Below the pieces are notes generated by a model. It made no database searches. It was not told the origin of the DNA and saw only the letters and a program-made list of their open reading frames with translations. Of a stretch of 64,000 nt of DNA, positions 34,352-44,126 are shown piece by piece. The translations under genes were made by a program, and so were the position numbers. Each line of letters starts with the position of its first letter. The first letter of the stretch is position 1. Source of the stretch: Batkoa obscura (lineage: Eukaryota > Entomophthoromycota > Entomophthoromycetes > Entomophthorales > Batkoaceae); the NCBI GenBank assembly GCA_030770535.1, contig JASVEC010000016.1, positions 930,001 to 994,000 of the forward strand, given 5' to 3'.

Positions 34352-35326
34352 TATTATATTTTGTTATTATTTTGAAAGGATGAGTGAATATTTTTATAAA
34401 AGAAAAATGAATTATAAGTCAATAAATTAAACGTAAAAAAAGAGAGAGATTGAAATCAAATGAACTCAAAAATAAAATAAAAAGTATATTAATATATAAT
34501 GCTTTTTAAAAAGGTTTTAATTGTTTTTTAGTCGGGTGATAGTCAATATCAATGATGATTTGCTCTAGCTTAAATTCAACTAGTCACATTTGAAAACTGG
34601 AATTAAAAAGAATACAAATTTAACATCAGCTGATTAAGAAATTAGAAAAGCGTAAAAGGATTATTTAAGTGATAAAAGCATCTATTTTTGCATTTTAAAG
34701 AATTAACAAAATAATTTAGGAAATTACTATAAAAATCAAGATTTGAGTTTCTATTGTCACTGTATTAATAAAAATAGCTACTTCAAGAGATGTGGAAGGT
34801 ATTTATAAAGGAGAGTTGTAATAAAAATAAAGATTATTCAATTATAATAATTTTTATATATTAAAAATATTAATCATGATAATTTGAGTTAAACTATTAA
34901 TCACTTTATCCCACATAACACTTGACGAATTAGTCATTAACAATTCAACTATAGAAACAATAAAATCCCTACTAAAACGTCAAATTGTCCAAATTAAATA
35001 AGTGAATTAATTGATTTGATATTCATACTCAATATTCTGATTTATCCAGCTTAAATTTCATCACTTTTTTAGCTATGGTTCAAAGCTATTGTCATTATAC
35101 AACTTGATTGAATTTATAATTCTATAAAATAAAACTCCTTAAGTATTAAAATAGCTTAACTTCACAAATACTTTCTTTTTTTCTTAGAATGCTTGATCTT
35201 CCTTATAATCCATTATTTTTTAGAAACAAACTAAGTTACGTCTAATAAAACAATTCAACTCATTTAGAAAGTTCTTTACTAACAAATAGTTTAAATATAT
35301 TTCAACATTATACATTACTAATAATT
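34352..35326. other. Intergenic
   Basis: AT-rich upstream region of the 222-aa gene; no additional feature seen before the tRNA gene. Confidence 0.4.
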
Positions 35327-35399
35327 GGAGCGTTGGCCTAATGGATAAGGCTTTAGACTTCGGACCTAAAGATTGCGGGTTCGAGTCCCGTACGCTTCA
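35327..35399 (+). tRNA. tRNA-Arg (anticodon UCG)
   Basis: A 73-base cloverleaf. The acceptor GGAGCGT pairs with ACGCTTC (one G-U). D arm GCCT/AGGC with loop AATGGATA. Anticodon arm TTAGA/CCTAA with loop CTTCGGA and anticodon TCG at 35360-35362. T arm GCGGG/CCCGT with loop TTCGAGT. Internal promoter boxes TGGCCTAATGG and GGTTCGAGTCC are present. A T5 run at 35416-35420 can terminate RNA polymerase III. No intron. The A-C mismatch at the base of the anticodon loop (31-39) is a small oddity. Confidence 0.93.
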
Positions 35400-35623
35400 T
35401 GAAGATTTGATCCTATTTTTAGCACTAATAGTATTTTTCTATGAAGTTAGGTAATAAATTCAATATTCTCATCGATGACCAAATTTTTAACATTAAAGTT
35501 ATTACCAATTGGTAATCATTTTACATAGCAATTATTATATGTAAATTATTATTACTATTGAAAGTCTATTCCTAAATTTAAACTATTAGTATTTTATTCT
35601 ATTATAGCCAATTTTATTCAATA

Positions 35624-35723
35624 TATGGGGGTGTATTTTTGTATTTAAGAATTTTACCAATAAATTTTCCGCTCAAATAGTGCTTAAAAGACGGAAAGTA
35701 ATGAAGCCAAAAACATCTCTGTG
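35624..35723 (-). mobile_element. Hairpin MITE, copy 10
   Basis: TATGGGGGTGTATTTTTGTA ... AGCCAAAAACATCTCTGTG, slightly short at the right. It is 225 bases downstream of the tRNA gene. Confidence 0.88.
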
Positions 35724-36185
35724 TTATTCAACTTACTCTATCCAAATTACTCATAAATTTTAAAACAAGAGATTTAAAATTATATAAATCAAAACTAAAT
35801 TAAAGATCAAGGGATACAATACAAACTTTATTTTAATCAAAGCTCATCAGAAATCGATGTTTATAAATTATTCTAATCAATATATTAGATATCAAATTTA
35901 ATTAGCTTCATTTTATTTAGCTTCTTTCTCATCATCCTGGTTTGATTGTCTTTGTTCAACCATCCTTTGGTTTCTTTTGATCTTGATCCTAATAATACAA
36001 AAATCAGTATAAGTATTGTTAATTTCTTTCCCCTTAATCCTCGTTCAATTCTCAACACCTTATTACTATATCTATATTTTAAACAAATACATTATTATAT
36101 TTTAACTATTCCGCATCAATTTACTTATTTTTCAATACACTTTCTCAATTTACCTTTGTACTAACACTTTATGTTAACATATTAA

Positions 36186-36359
36186 TTTATTACTAAAACA
36201 TTGTACTACACCATTGCCTCTGCTTACAAACCTAACAGATCTCAGTTCGAGTGGGCTAACATCTGGATTGTTGCTATGAGTACTATAGGTTTAGTCGTAT
36301 TCTATAACTCTATTACTTGGTTGTCTGATGAATCATGCTCTATTAAAATTGAAGGCTAG
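36186..36359 (+). other. Orphan open frame, possible last exon of a small membrane protein
   Basis: An open stretch ending in TAG reads TIASAYKPNRSQFEWANIWI then VAMSTIGLVVFYNSITWL and SDESCSIKIEG, with one membrane-like helix. Codon use looks real and the preceding 200 bases are C/T-rich as in front of SRP54, but there is no ATG at the start of the frame. Either the first exon escaped me (a TACTAAAAC branch-like site lies at about 36192) or it is a broken gene. Confidence 0.3.
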
Positions 36360-36436
36360 TCAGAAACTTCCTTGGTTAGGTTCTGGGATTTTCTCTGTGA
36401 TAATTTCTAATTTCAAAGTGAACAAAAATATTAAGA

Positions 36437-39105
36437 TAGGGAGTTGTCTGAATTAGTTTCATTATTTTATCCAATTTTTTATTAAAACAAAAGTACCCGG
36501 ACACAGTTCTAAATCATTCTATTATAGTTTATACTGTAAGCTAATTGGGTTTCTACTAGATCTTAAATACATATTCTTATAAGATTTTATTGAGAAACGC
36601 TTATTATCGACTGCTTTATAACCAACATTGCAGATTTGTTATCAAATAAGTAAACTATTTTAATGCTATAATTACATTATTAATATATTGCTAAGTTAAT
36701 AAATAGCTGCATGGGAGGGAGTGGTTAGACCCAAAATTATAATTAACTATCCCTATATAGTACAAGTAATATTAGTTTTTACATATTATTGCAATTACTT
36801 GTTCTTTGACTATTTATTAACTTAACTATTAATAAATTAGTAATCTTAACATTTGATGATCTACTTCTATCATTTAACAAACTACTTACTTGCTTATTAA
36901 ATATCGAGCTTTTTAAATTCTCTGTTATTTTCGTAAGGTAAGCTGGGATTGATCTTTTAATTTTTCTATTTTCTATAGACTCTATAACTCTAATTGGAAC
37001 TATATCGCTCTTTTTTGATGTATCAGATACTAAATAACAATGTAGCTTATTGTTATATTTAATAAAATGTAAATAATTTTTAGTGCTTTGTATTTATATT
37101 ATTCTTTTTGTATTTTTGTTTCCTTCATACTTTTTAAAAATTATATCTGTTTTCCCATTATTAACAGTCGAGTTATTAATTTTATTATGCTCGCAAATAA
37201 AAGCCTCAAATCTTGAAATTAATTGATCGATATCTTCTATTTTACCTAACGCTTCAAAGCTACTTTTCCATTTTGAAAGGTTTCCAAAATGTCCATCAAC
37301 TATACTTTTTCCGTAATGCTCAGCAAAAAATCAAGATCGATATTTAAACTACTATTTATTTTATGAATTTCTTTAAACATATAGTGTAGAAACTCTTGGG
37401 ATCTAAAATGGTTTCGTTTATCTGCCCATATATTAATTTTTGCAAACCTTTTAAATAAAAGCTCTGTGGAGAACAAATCGATTAAACAATCTCCTACATA
37501 TGCTGAATCATGATTCAATATTTCAGATAAATAATCAAAGTAAACTTTGCCTATTGTTTTATCATCTTTTAAATATAATACACCAAAGCCTAATACTGAT
37601 ATAGCTTGTTTATTATAATGATCTAGATTTATTGAATCTGGTCTTGTTCCTATTTCCATATTTTGTTTAAAATCTAAAACTATTATACAACTTTTGTTAT
37701 TTAATTTTTTAATAGTTTCATTAAATGTGTTTTTTTGAGTATCAACACAGAATTTATGTAATCTGTATAATTTTTCTTCTTCGTTGAAAATTTCTTCTAT
37801 CTCTGCTTTGTTTTTTGCTGTATTTATTTTGTTTTCAAATAACTTTTTTCTAACTGTATACTGGGTACATATATTACATAGATCCGTTTTTCTTGCTGGA
37901 TTTTTGAAATTATTTGGTATATATTTAAAGAACGTTGACCTAGCTACTGCTTTATCTCTTAGATCATTCAAATATTTACTATATATCATTCTTCTACTTT
38001 TATTTTATATATATATCATCTGATGAATATTTACTATCGTTATTTTTTTATTAAATCTTGATGAAATAGTTGAATCATTTAGTAAATATTGTATGATAGT
38101 TTCAATTCGGTCATCTTTAATTTTTTTTCTATTTTTAATAATAGGTTTTAATGTTGATATTTTATTATCATTACTTGTTTTTGAATAATCATATTGATTT
38201 CTATTTATATTAAACCCAAAACTCTTACATTCATCAAAAGAATATACTGAAGCTATAGTTGATAATAACGCTACTTGCTGATTTTTGTTTCCTGTTTCCC
38301 TTAAAGCACTAATTTTATACATTACTTGATTAAGTTTATTATTATCAATAGTAAACTTTGATAACATATCTTTTCTTTGTTTTGTTTTGTTTTATTATAA
38401 AATTCCATAAACCTTGGGTTGTTATAAGTAGCTCTTAAAATTGATGTAAATGAATTACAATGTTTATATTGTGTACTCCTCCCTATTGTATTGAAGTTTT
38501 CAAAAATTCCATTTCGAAGTTTAGTTATGAAAGTTTGCATTTTATTTTTATTTCAACAAAAAATAGTCAAATAACTGTATTTATATAATTATATAATCAT
38601 ATAGTTATATATTATATATCTGTTAAATATCTAACAGAACTAACATAAAATATATAGTTAGGAAAATTAGCTATTTAAGAAAAGGAAACAATTAAAATAA
38701 GTTTTAAATAGAGACATTTAATTTTAGGCTTTTTAGATTTAACCGTTATATTGGACACAAACTTGAAATTTTAAATTTGGATTAATTTCTAAGTAGATTC
38801 TGAAACCAATTAGGACAGCCCCATATTTTATTTTTATTTCAACAAAAAATAAAATCGAATAGCTCTATTTATATAATTATATAATTATATATTATATGTT
38901 TATTAAATATTTAACAGAAACAACATAGAACATATAGTTAGAAAAATTAACTGTTTAAGAAAAGGAAACAATTAAATAAGTTTTAAATAAAGAGATTTAA
39001 TTTTAGACTTTTTAAATTTGATCATCACATTAAAGACACAAATTTAAAAATTTAAAATTTGGATTAGTTTCTAAGTAAACTCTGAAACCAATTCGGACAA
39101 CCCCA
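36437..39105 (-). mobile_element. Decayed DNA transposon with imperfect terminal inverted repeats
   Basis: The left end reads GGGAGTTGTCTGAATTAGTT. The outer right end, reverse-complemented, reads GGGGTTGTCCGAATTGGTTT. These match over about 24 bases with a few changes. Inside, on the minus strand, is a broken DDE-type transposase gene (36779-38540). The right end is duplicated, see the repeat entry. Target site duplication could not be decided by eye. Family not assigned. Confidence 0.75.
36779..38540 (-). pseudogene. Broken DDE-like transposase gene
   Basis: Three overlapping open pieces (38540-38322, 38367-38005, 37989-37300) and a tail to 36779 form one decayed reading. Motifs in order: STFFKYIPNNFKNPARKTDL followed by CNIC (Zn-knuckle-like); VLDFKQNMEIGTRP with a first acidic residue; YVGDCLIDLF; INIWADKRNHFRS with a second Asp; then HYGKSIVDGHFGN in another frame. 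The layout matches a transposase-like family common in fungi and animals whose name I cannot state securely. Breaks: a frame change in an (AAAAC)n run near 38375, an in-frame stop at 38005-38007, a one-base loss in a T run near 37325 and a stop near 37098. So about four lesions, relatively young. Confidence 0.72.
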
Positions 39106-39107
39106 AT
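38541..39107. repeat. Direct tandem duplication of the transposon right end (286-bp unit)
   Basis: Unit 1 (38541-38826) and unit 2 (38827-39107) both start TTTATTTTTATTTCAACAAA and both end with the terminal repeat (CCAATTAGGACAGCCCCA and CCAATTCGGACAACCCCA). They are colinear throughout with moderate divergence. The element thus carries two right termini in tandem. Confidence 0.85.
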
Positions 39108-39951
39108 ATTATTTGTTTTTGTTTATATTATATTTTAAAATTAATGTTTAGTCAGATCGTATTTAAACTTAAACAATATCTAACGCTTAAACTTTTTTGC
39201 TAATTTAATTGCTTTACAGTTATTGTAACTTTTTTGAAACCCAATTCCTAGTATATTTAAAAGAAAATTTACATTAAAATATAGCTAAAAATAAAAACTA
39301 GGTTTTAAAAACTAGCTACATTGATAATTTGCTTATAAAATCTATTATTAAAAAACTTGAAACGAGTTACAACAGCTGTGGTTAATTAAATGAACTAAAT
39401 TGACAAGTTTTCTGAAATAATTAAGAATCAAAAAGTTTTTTAAAGGCATTAAGCTATAATGATCTTTTTACAAATCCTTGAAATTTTTCATTAGATATGG
39501 GGATGTTTTTCTTGGCTTCATTACTTTTTCCATCTTTTAAGCACTATTTGGATAGAAAGGTTATCAGTAAAACTCTTAAACACAAAAACATATCCTCATA
39601 CCTTTAAATTATTCATTGCAATAGCAGTTATTTTATTGCTGACACAAAAACTCTTTTAAAGTAAAAGCAATTTGATACCGTAATTTAATGTCCCTATCAT
39701 TGATTTTTCAGTAAAGTAGCTAACGTCATTTGTATAATAGTACCATATTATCATTCCTTATTTTCATAAATATAATCCATAAAATTTATGTACAACAAAC
39801 TCAATGTTTATTAAATAATTCTATCAATTTGTTTTAAACAAAAAAACCAATTTGGTGCAGATAAACCATTTATTAATACAACATAAGCATAACAAATTTA
39901 TATAATAATATATACAAAACACGCTAATAGAGATAAAAATAGGTAGGCGTT
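39106..39951. other. Intergenic
   Basis: AT-rich; holds MITE copy 11 and no supported gene. Confidence 0.4.
39496..39601 (+). mobile_element. Hairpin MITE, copy 11
   Basis: TATGGGGATGTTTTTCTTGG ... CAAAAACATATCCTCATA; centre CTTTTAAGCACTATTTGGA. Confidence 0.9.
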
Positions 39952-40710
39952 TTATTTTGCATCTGCAATATCTACAGCAAATGGATCATTATCTGGGTCC
40001 CAATTAGGTACATATTCAATAACCTTTGAAAATCTTTCAGCTTCTTCCTTACTTTTAGCTAAAGATACTATATAAAAGGCGGCATCCATACCAGCTGCAA
40101 TACCAGAAGAAGTAATGAACTGGCAATGATGAACCCAACGAGCATTAGGTTGCCAATCAATTTCTGGATAAGAAGGAATTATTTCTTTATAACCTGCTTT
40201 ATTTGTCGTGGCTTTAAAACCATTTAATAGCCCCGTTTTAGCTAACACAACGGAACCGGAACATACTGTAAACACTACTTTAGATTTTGCTACTAAATTT
40301 TTATAATCTTCAATAAACTCTTGATTTTGAACTAAACTATAGATACCATAACCACCTGGAGTTAATAATATATCCCAATCTTTTTTGATTGCCTCTTTTA
40401 TACTTGATTTGTTATTGAATGACATGGCTTCAAACATAGGCGTAACTATTGAGTTGGATTTTAATCCTATAGTTTCAATTTCAAATTTATCATTAACCCC
40501 ACTTAATATATCAACGGGACCGATCAAATCTAACATTGTAAAACCTTCAAATAAAATAGCTCCTACTTTATATTTCGATTGAATTGGGAAATAGGGATCT
40601 ATTATGTCTAAAATGTGTAATTTTATTATGGTTATTTTATATTTATTCTTAACTTATTTACTTTTGGATTGACTCCCATCGTCTTTTGGAACTTGTTTAG
40701 TGTACTCCAT
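39952..40710 (-). CDS. DJ-1/PfpI superfamily protein, 234 aa, 2 exons
   Basis: GATase1-like fold. Exon 1 is 40710-40662 (MEYTKQVPKDDGSQSK), the intron ends TTTTAG, and exon 2 is 40607-39952; the phases fit. Core: KVGAILFEGFTMLDLIGPVD, a strand-helix start typical of the isonitrile hydratase/ThiJ branch. DILLTPGGYG supplies the acidic/Gly loop, VFTVCSGSVVLAKTGLL the nucleophile elbow with the catalytic Cys, and TSSGIAAGMDAAFYIV the following helix. No signal peptide, so probably cytosolic. Enzymatic activity (hydratase, glyoxalase or protease) cannot be decided. The first in-frame ATG of exon 2 lies after the conserved first strand, so exon 1 is needed for a complete fold. Confidence 0.88.
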
Positions 40711-42734
40711 TGAGTTTGATAAAATTTATATAAACAAAAATTTTGTTAATCAAATATGTTTATAAAATCAAAGTAAAATCATCTTTATTTATACCTTTTG
40801 AATTCATATTACATTTTTTGTATCTGTACCTCCTACGTTCCACAAAAAGCTATCTAATTAATTTAGATTTAAGACTTGCTGCGTCACCTTATTTTATTTC
40901 TATTTTCTAGATTATTCGCATTGCTTATTACAAAGTCACCTTAGATAAGTTAATAGTCTCATAAAGATAAGGGGAAACAAATAAATATAAAATGTTATGT
41001 TTATTAGGCTCTTTTATATATCTTTTGCTATATTGTTTTAGAAATTTATAAAAAACTCAAAGACGAATCCAAAATAATCTAAGTCGTGTCTTCAGTAGAA
41101 AGTATAGTAATAGCATGTTTGAATTAATGAAATAGCAATAGAGCACATTTAGAATAGACTATTTATAAATGACAAATTAACTTAATTAGAAATCCAAAAA
41201 TAACAATAAAAAAATTTAGTTTATGCTCATTTATTTATATTGATTTGAGATATTATGTTAAAAATGCAAGTCACCAGTTCTATTTTATTATTTGCCGGTT
41301 TTATATAAAAAAAATCCCGGCTTAGATGATATCAGCCTATCGTTTTCTTTTATTTACCATAGGTTTTCATTATGGAGAAAGATACTTTAGTTTACTAAAA
41401 GCTGATGAGCTTATGTCACTTAAATTATCAAAAAATTTCGGATCAACCTTAATAATAAGAACTTGATACACTCATTATTAAGATTGATCCAAAACTCACA
41501 ATATTAACAAGCATCAAAAATTGATAACTTTGAGTTAAAGGGCAGTAGTAAATATTTGAGCTTGTCAATGCTTCTAATAATCTTCAAAGCGATGTGGTAT
41601 TTCAATACTAATAAGATTTTGTTAAGAACGAGTTGATTGTAGTAATATTTGTAGTAATAACAGTAAATTTTAGTTCGAACAGCACGCTTTGTATTTACTG
41701 AGATATATAAATACATACGGGTGTTCAACTAATGAGATCTTTTTAATAGTAATTTCTAGAGTCAGGTATTTATATTACTGATTCTTCTTACGACTGATGC
41801 TTAAAAATTGGATTGGTTACCATTGTAATTGTAACATCTAGAGTATGGTATTAAGTTTATGTAGCAACTCTATAGAAACTTATCACAATTTAGCTTAAAA
41901 ATACTAGTTGGTTAAAGTCTTATTAGTACTTTCTCTAGATCACATACCGATGTTAGTGTTTATTATAATAAAAAGAAAAGTTAAGGCAACTGTGATACTA
42001 TGGATATTTATAAGAGATAGGTGTAGTTTAAAATGGAGACATTGCTATTAAAAAAAGCAGTTTATTTGAATTAATTTTTGTAAATAGCATTTATTATTAA
42101 AACATAGCAATAGCTGCTTACCTTGAAATTTTCTTAATTTTTGATAGAATTTTAGAGAGAACTTTCACCATTGAATAAACGATTGGAAACATCACATTGA
42201 AGTCGACAGCTGTATTTAGTTTATAGAAATTTCATAGTAAACGAGAGATTGGACTTATTTAATATATAAAGATTTGAAACTAGCTATGTCGATTATAAAC
42301 ATTTTAATAGCAAAATGCAATAAAAATAAGGATACTATTAATTTTATTATTTCTAGCTTTATAATTACATTTTTATTTTAGTCCCTAACATTTATAGTTT
42401 AATGTTGTAGATTTGTTGAATTAATTTTTATTATAGTAAACAAAAAAAACATTATTATTATTGAATATTTATATTATTACGGTTGTTATAAGTAACTTAA
42501 TTGAACAATAACCCAGGTCATATAATGTACGTAATACCCATAAAATTCAAAATAGTGAAATAGTAACTTAATTTTGTATCTATAGTTTAACACTTTATTT
42601 AATCAATATAAGCTACTTTTACTATATTCCATATTTTTAATTTTTCCAAAACACTGAAACAATTATAGTTAAATAGCTTATTTGAAAAAAACAAATTTAA
42701 ATGTATAAGATTAATTTCTTTATTTTGATGAAAC
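40711..42734. other. Intergenic, about 2 kb
   Basis: AT-rich. One hairpin at 41440-41490. A 41-codon plus-strand frame near 41517-41640 (GSSKYLSLSMLLIIFKAMWY) looks like a membrane segment and may be a gene relic. A 74-codon minus frame there has no support. Confidence 0.4.
41440..41490. repeat. Perfect-stem short hairpin
   Basis: GGATCAACCTTAATAATAAG at the left pairs with CATTATTAAGATTGATCC at the right (about 18 paired bases, one or two mismatches, 14-base loop). Could be a very short MITE end pair or an RNA hairpin. Confidence 0.6.
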
Positions 42735-43607
42735 TTAACCGTTATATCCATAGCCGCCACTAGTAGGACAATCTTCAACATTGACTTCCCCTCTTCCACA
42801 TGTACCATCGTTTTGTGGCATATTACAAGCGTAAGATCTACCAACATTGGACCAACAGGTGTAGCCATTAGGTCTTCTAAAAGTACCAGCTGGACCGTTT
42901 GGACCAATACATTCAGTATTTGGAGCATTTGGAGGTGGACAAAAAGAATCTTGAATTGGGCAAGTAGTAACATCGATTTCATTGGGACTACATGAATTAC
43001 CACCTGCTGTATAAGGCCTGCAATTGAAGGAACCATCGCCGCCAACAGACCAACAAACATTAGTGCCCGGTCTAGAAAAACTATATCTTTGCCCATCCAT
43101 ACCACGACAGCTAGTAGCTGGTCTATTTCTATCGGGACACACAGGAGGTTTTGGATTAATTGGGCATTCTTTAATATTAAAGGAACCTGGTGGGCAATTG
43201 CCGAAGGGAGGTAATGGGAAAGTACAAGTATAAAAACTATTTACAAACCTCCAACAAGTCAATCTACCTGGATCAGCAAAGGTGCCCGCTGGTCCAGTTG
43301 GGCCATAGCATTGAGTTTCTCCCTTATCTGGTGGTGGACAATTCTTTTTGGGTCCACCATATGGATCTGGGTTACATTTACTTACATCTTCATAACCATA
43401 TGGACACTGACCTTCTGGTCCTAAAGCGGCACAATACCAGTTACCATAACCATCATTATACCAACATGGGAAACCTGGATCTCCAGATTGTTTCATACCT
43501 TCATTACTACGACATGAGGTGCCATTTGGTGGGCATGGATTCTTAAGCCCATTAACAGATGTGATTGCTACCAGAGCAAGGGTTATTAAAGGATTGGTAT
43601 GTTTCAT
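42735..43607 (-). CDS. Secreted Cys-rich protein with four repeated modules (290 aa)
   Basis: Signal peptide MKHTNPLITLALVAITSVNG, then four modules of about 65 residues at roughly 24-82, 89-151, 156-216 and 222-283. Each has six cysteines in the order CPP..T.C.G..G....F..PG...CW......Y.C.......G.C..G...V..CP, with the most conserved words GPAGTF and CWxxxxxxYxC. The spacing suggests three disulfides per module. It is Pro/Gly-rich between modules. It is unlike the common CFEM or hydrophobin patterns as far as I can tell; I do not recognise the family. The single exon carries a TATA box 55 bases upstream. Likely an extracellular or cell wall protein. The other-frame ORFs on both strands are shadows. 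Confidence 0.85.
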   Translation of the reverse strand: MKHTNPLITLALVAITSVNGLKNPCPPNGTSCRSNEGMKQSGDPGFPCWYNDGYGNWYCAALGPEGQCPYGYEDVSKCNPDPYGGPKKNCPPPDKGETQCYGPTGPAGTFADPGRLTCWRFVNSFYTCTFPLPPFGNCPPGSFNIKECPINPKPPVCPDRNRPATSCRGMDGQRYSFSRPGTNVCWSVGGDGSFNCRPYTAGGNSCSPNEIDVTTCPIQDSFCPPPNAPNTECIGPNGPAGTFRRPNGYTCWSNVGRSYACNMPQNDGTCGRGEVNVEDCPTSGGYGYNG

Positions 43608-43661
43608 TAGTATTTAAGTTTAAATCTCAGATTTAATGTAAAAAACAAAACACTTTTCTTA

Positions 43662-43669
43662 CTTTTATA
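43662..43669 (-). promoter_or_regulatory. TATA box of the Cys-rich secreted protein
   Basis: TATAAAAG on the minus strand, 55 bases before the ATG at 43607. Confidence 0.55.
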
Positions 43670-44126
43670 CTTTTTTTATTAAAGATCTTCCTCAGTGTTA
43701 GCTCTTTCTCATGCTGGTTTAATTGATTGGCAATATTAAAGATATCTGTCATTTTTTATTTTAGGGATCATCCAAATTTACCTTTTTAGTTAAAGATTCA
43801 AATTTACTATATTTTTTGGTATCCTTTTTGATTGGTAAGCAAGTTTAAATTTTAAAATTTAAAATATTAGAAACCAATCTGACTTAGAAAAGCGGATGTT
43901 AAAAATTTTCGAGTATAGCAATATTAAAAAATTATTTCCAAAGTAGCAACTTATTAGCCTGGAAGCTATTTAGCCAATTAAATATCTAGATCATCTGTTA
44001 TTCAACTCTAATTGAGTTTAAACGTTTTTAAAGTTTCAACTTAATTGGCTATATAAACCTCCAAGCACTAAACCAACAAAGACTTTTCAAAATTAACTTT
44101 ATAACTTCATTAACTTGCTATAATTA

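Noticed and set aside
35946-36164. 72-codon plus-strand frame before the orphan exon
   Set aside because: Leu/Phe/Tyr/Ile-rich composition of C/T-rich DNA, no domain, start not supported.
42599-43105. 168-codon minus frame overlapping the Cys-rich gene, and plus frames at 42813-43546
   Set aside because: Shadow frames of the four-module repeat gene; the Cys pattern and signal peptide exist only in the chosen frame.
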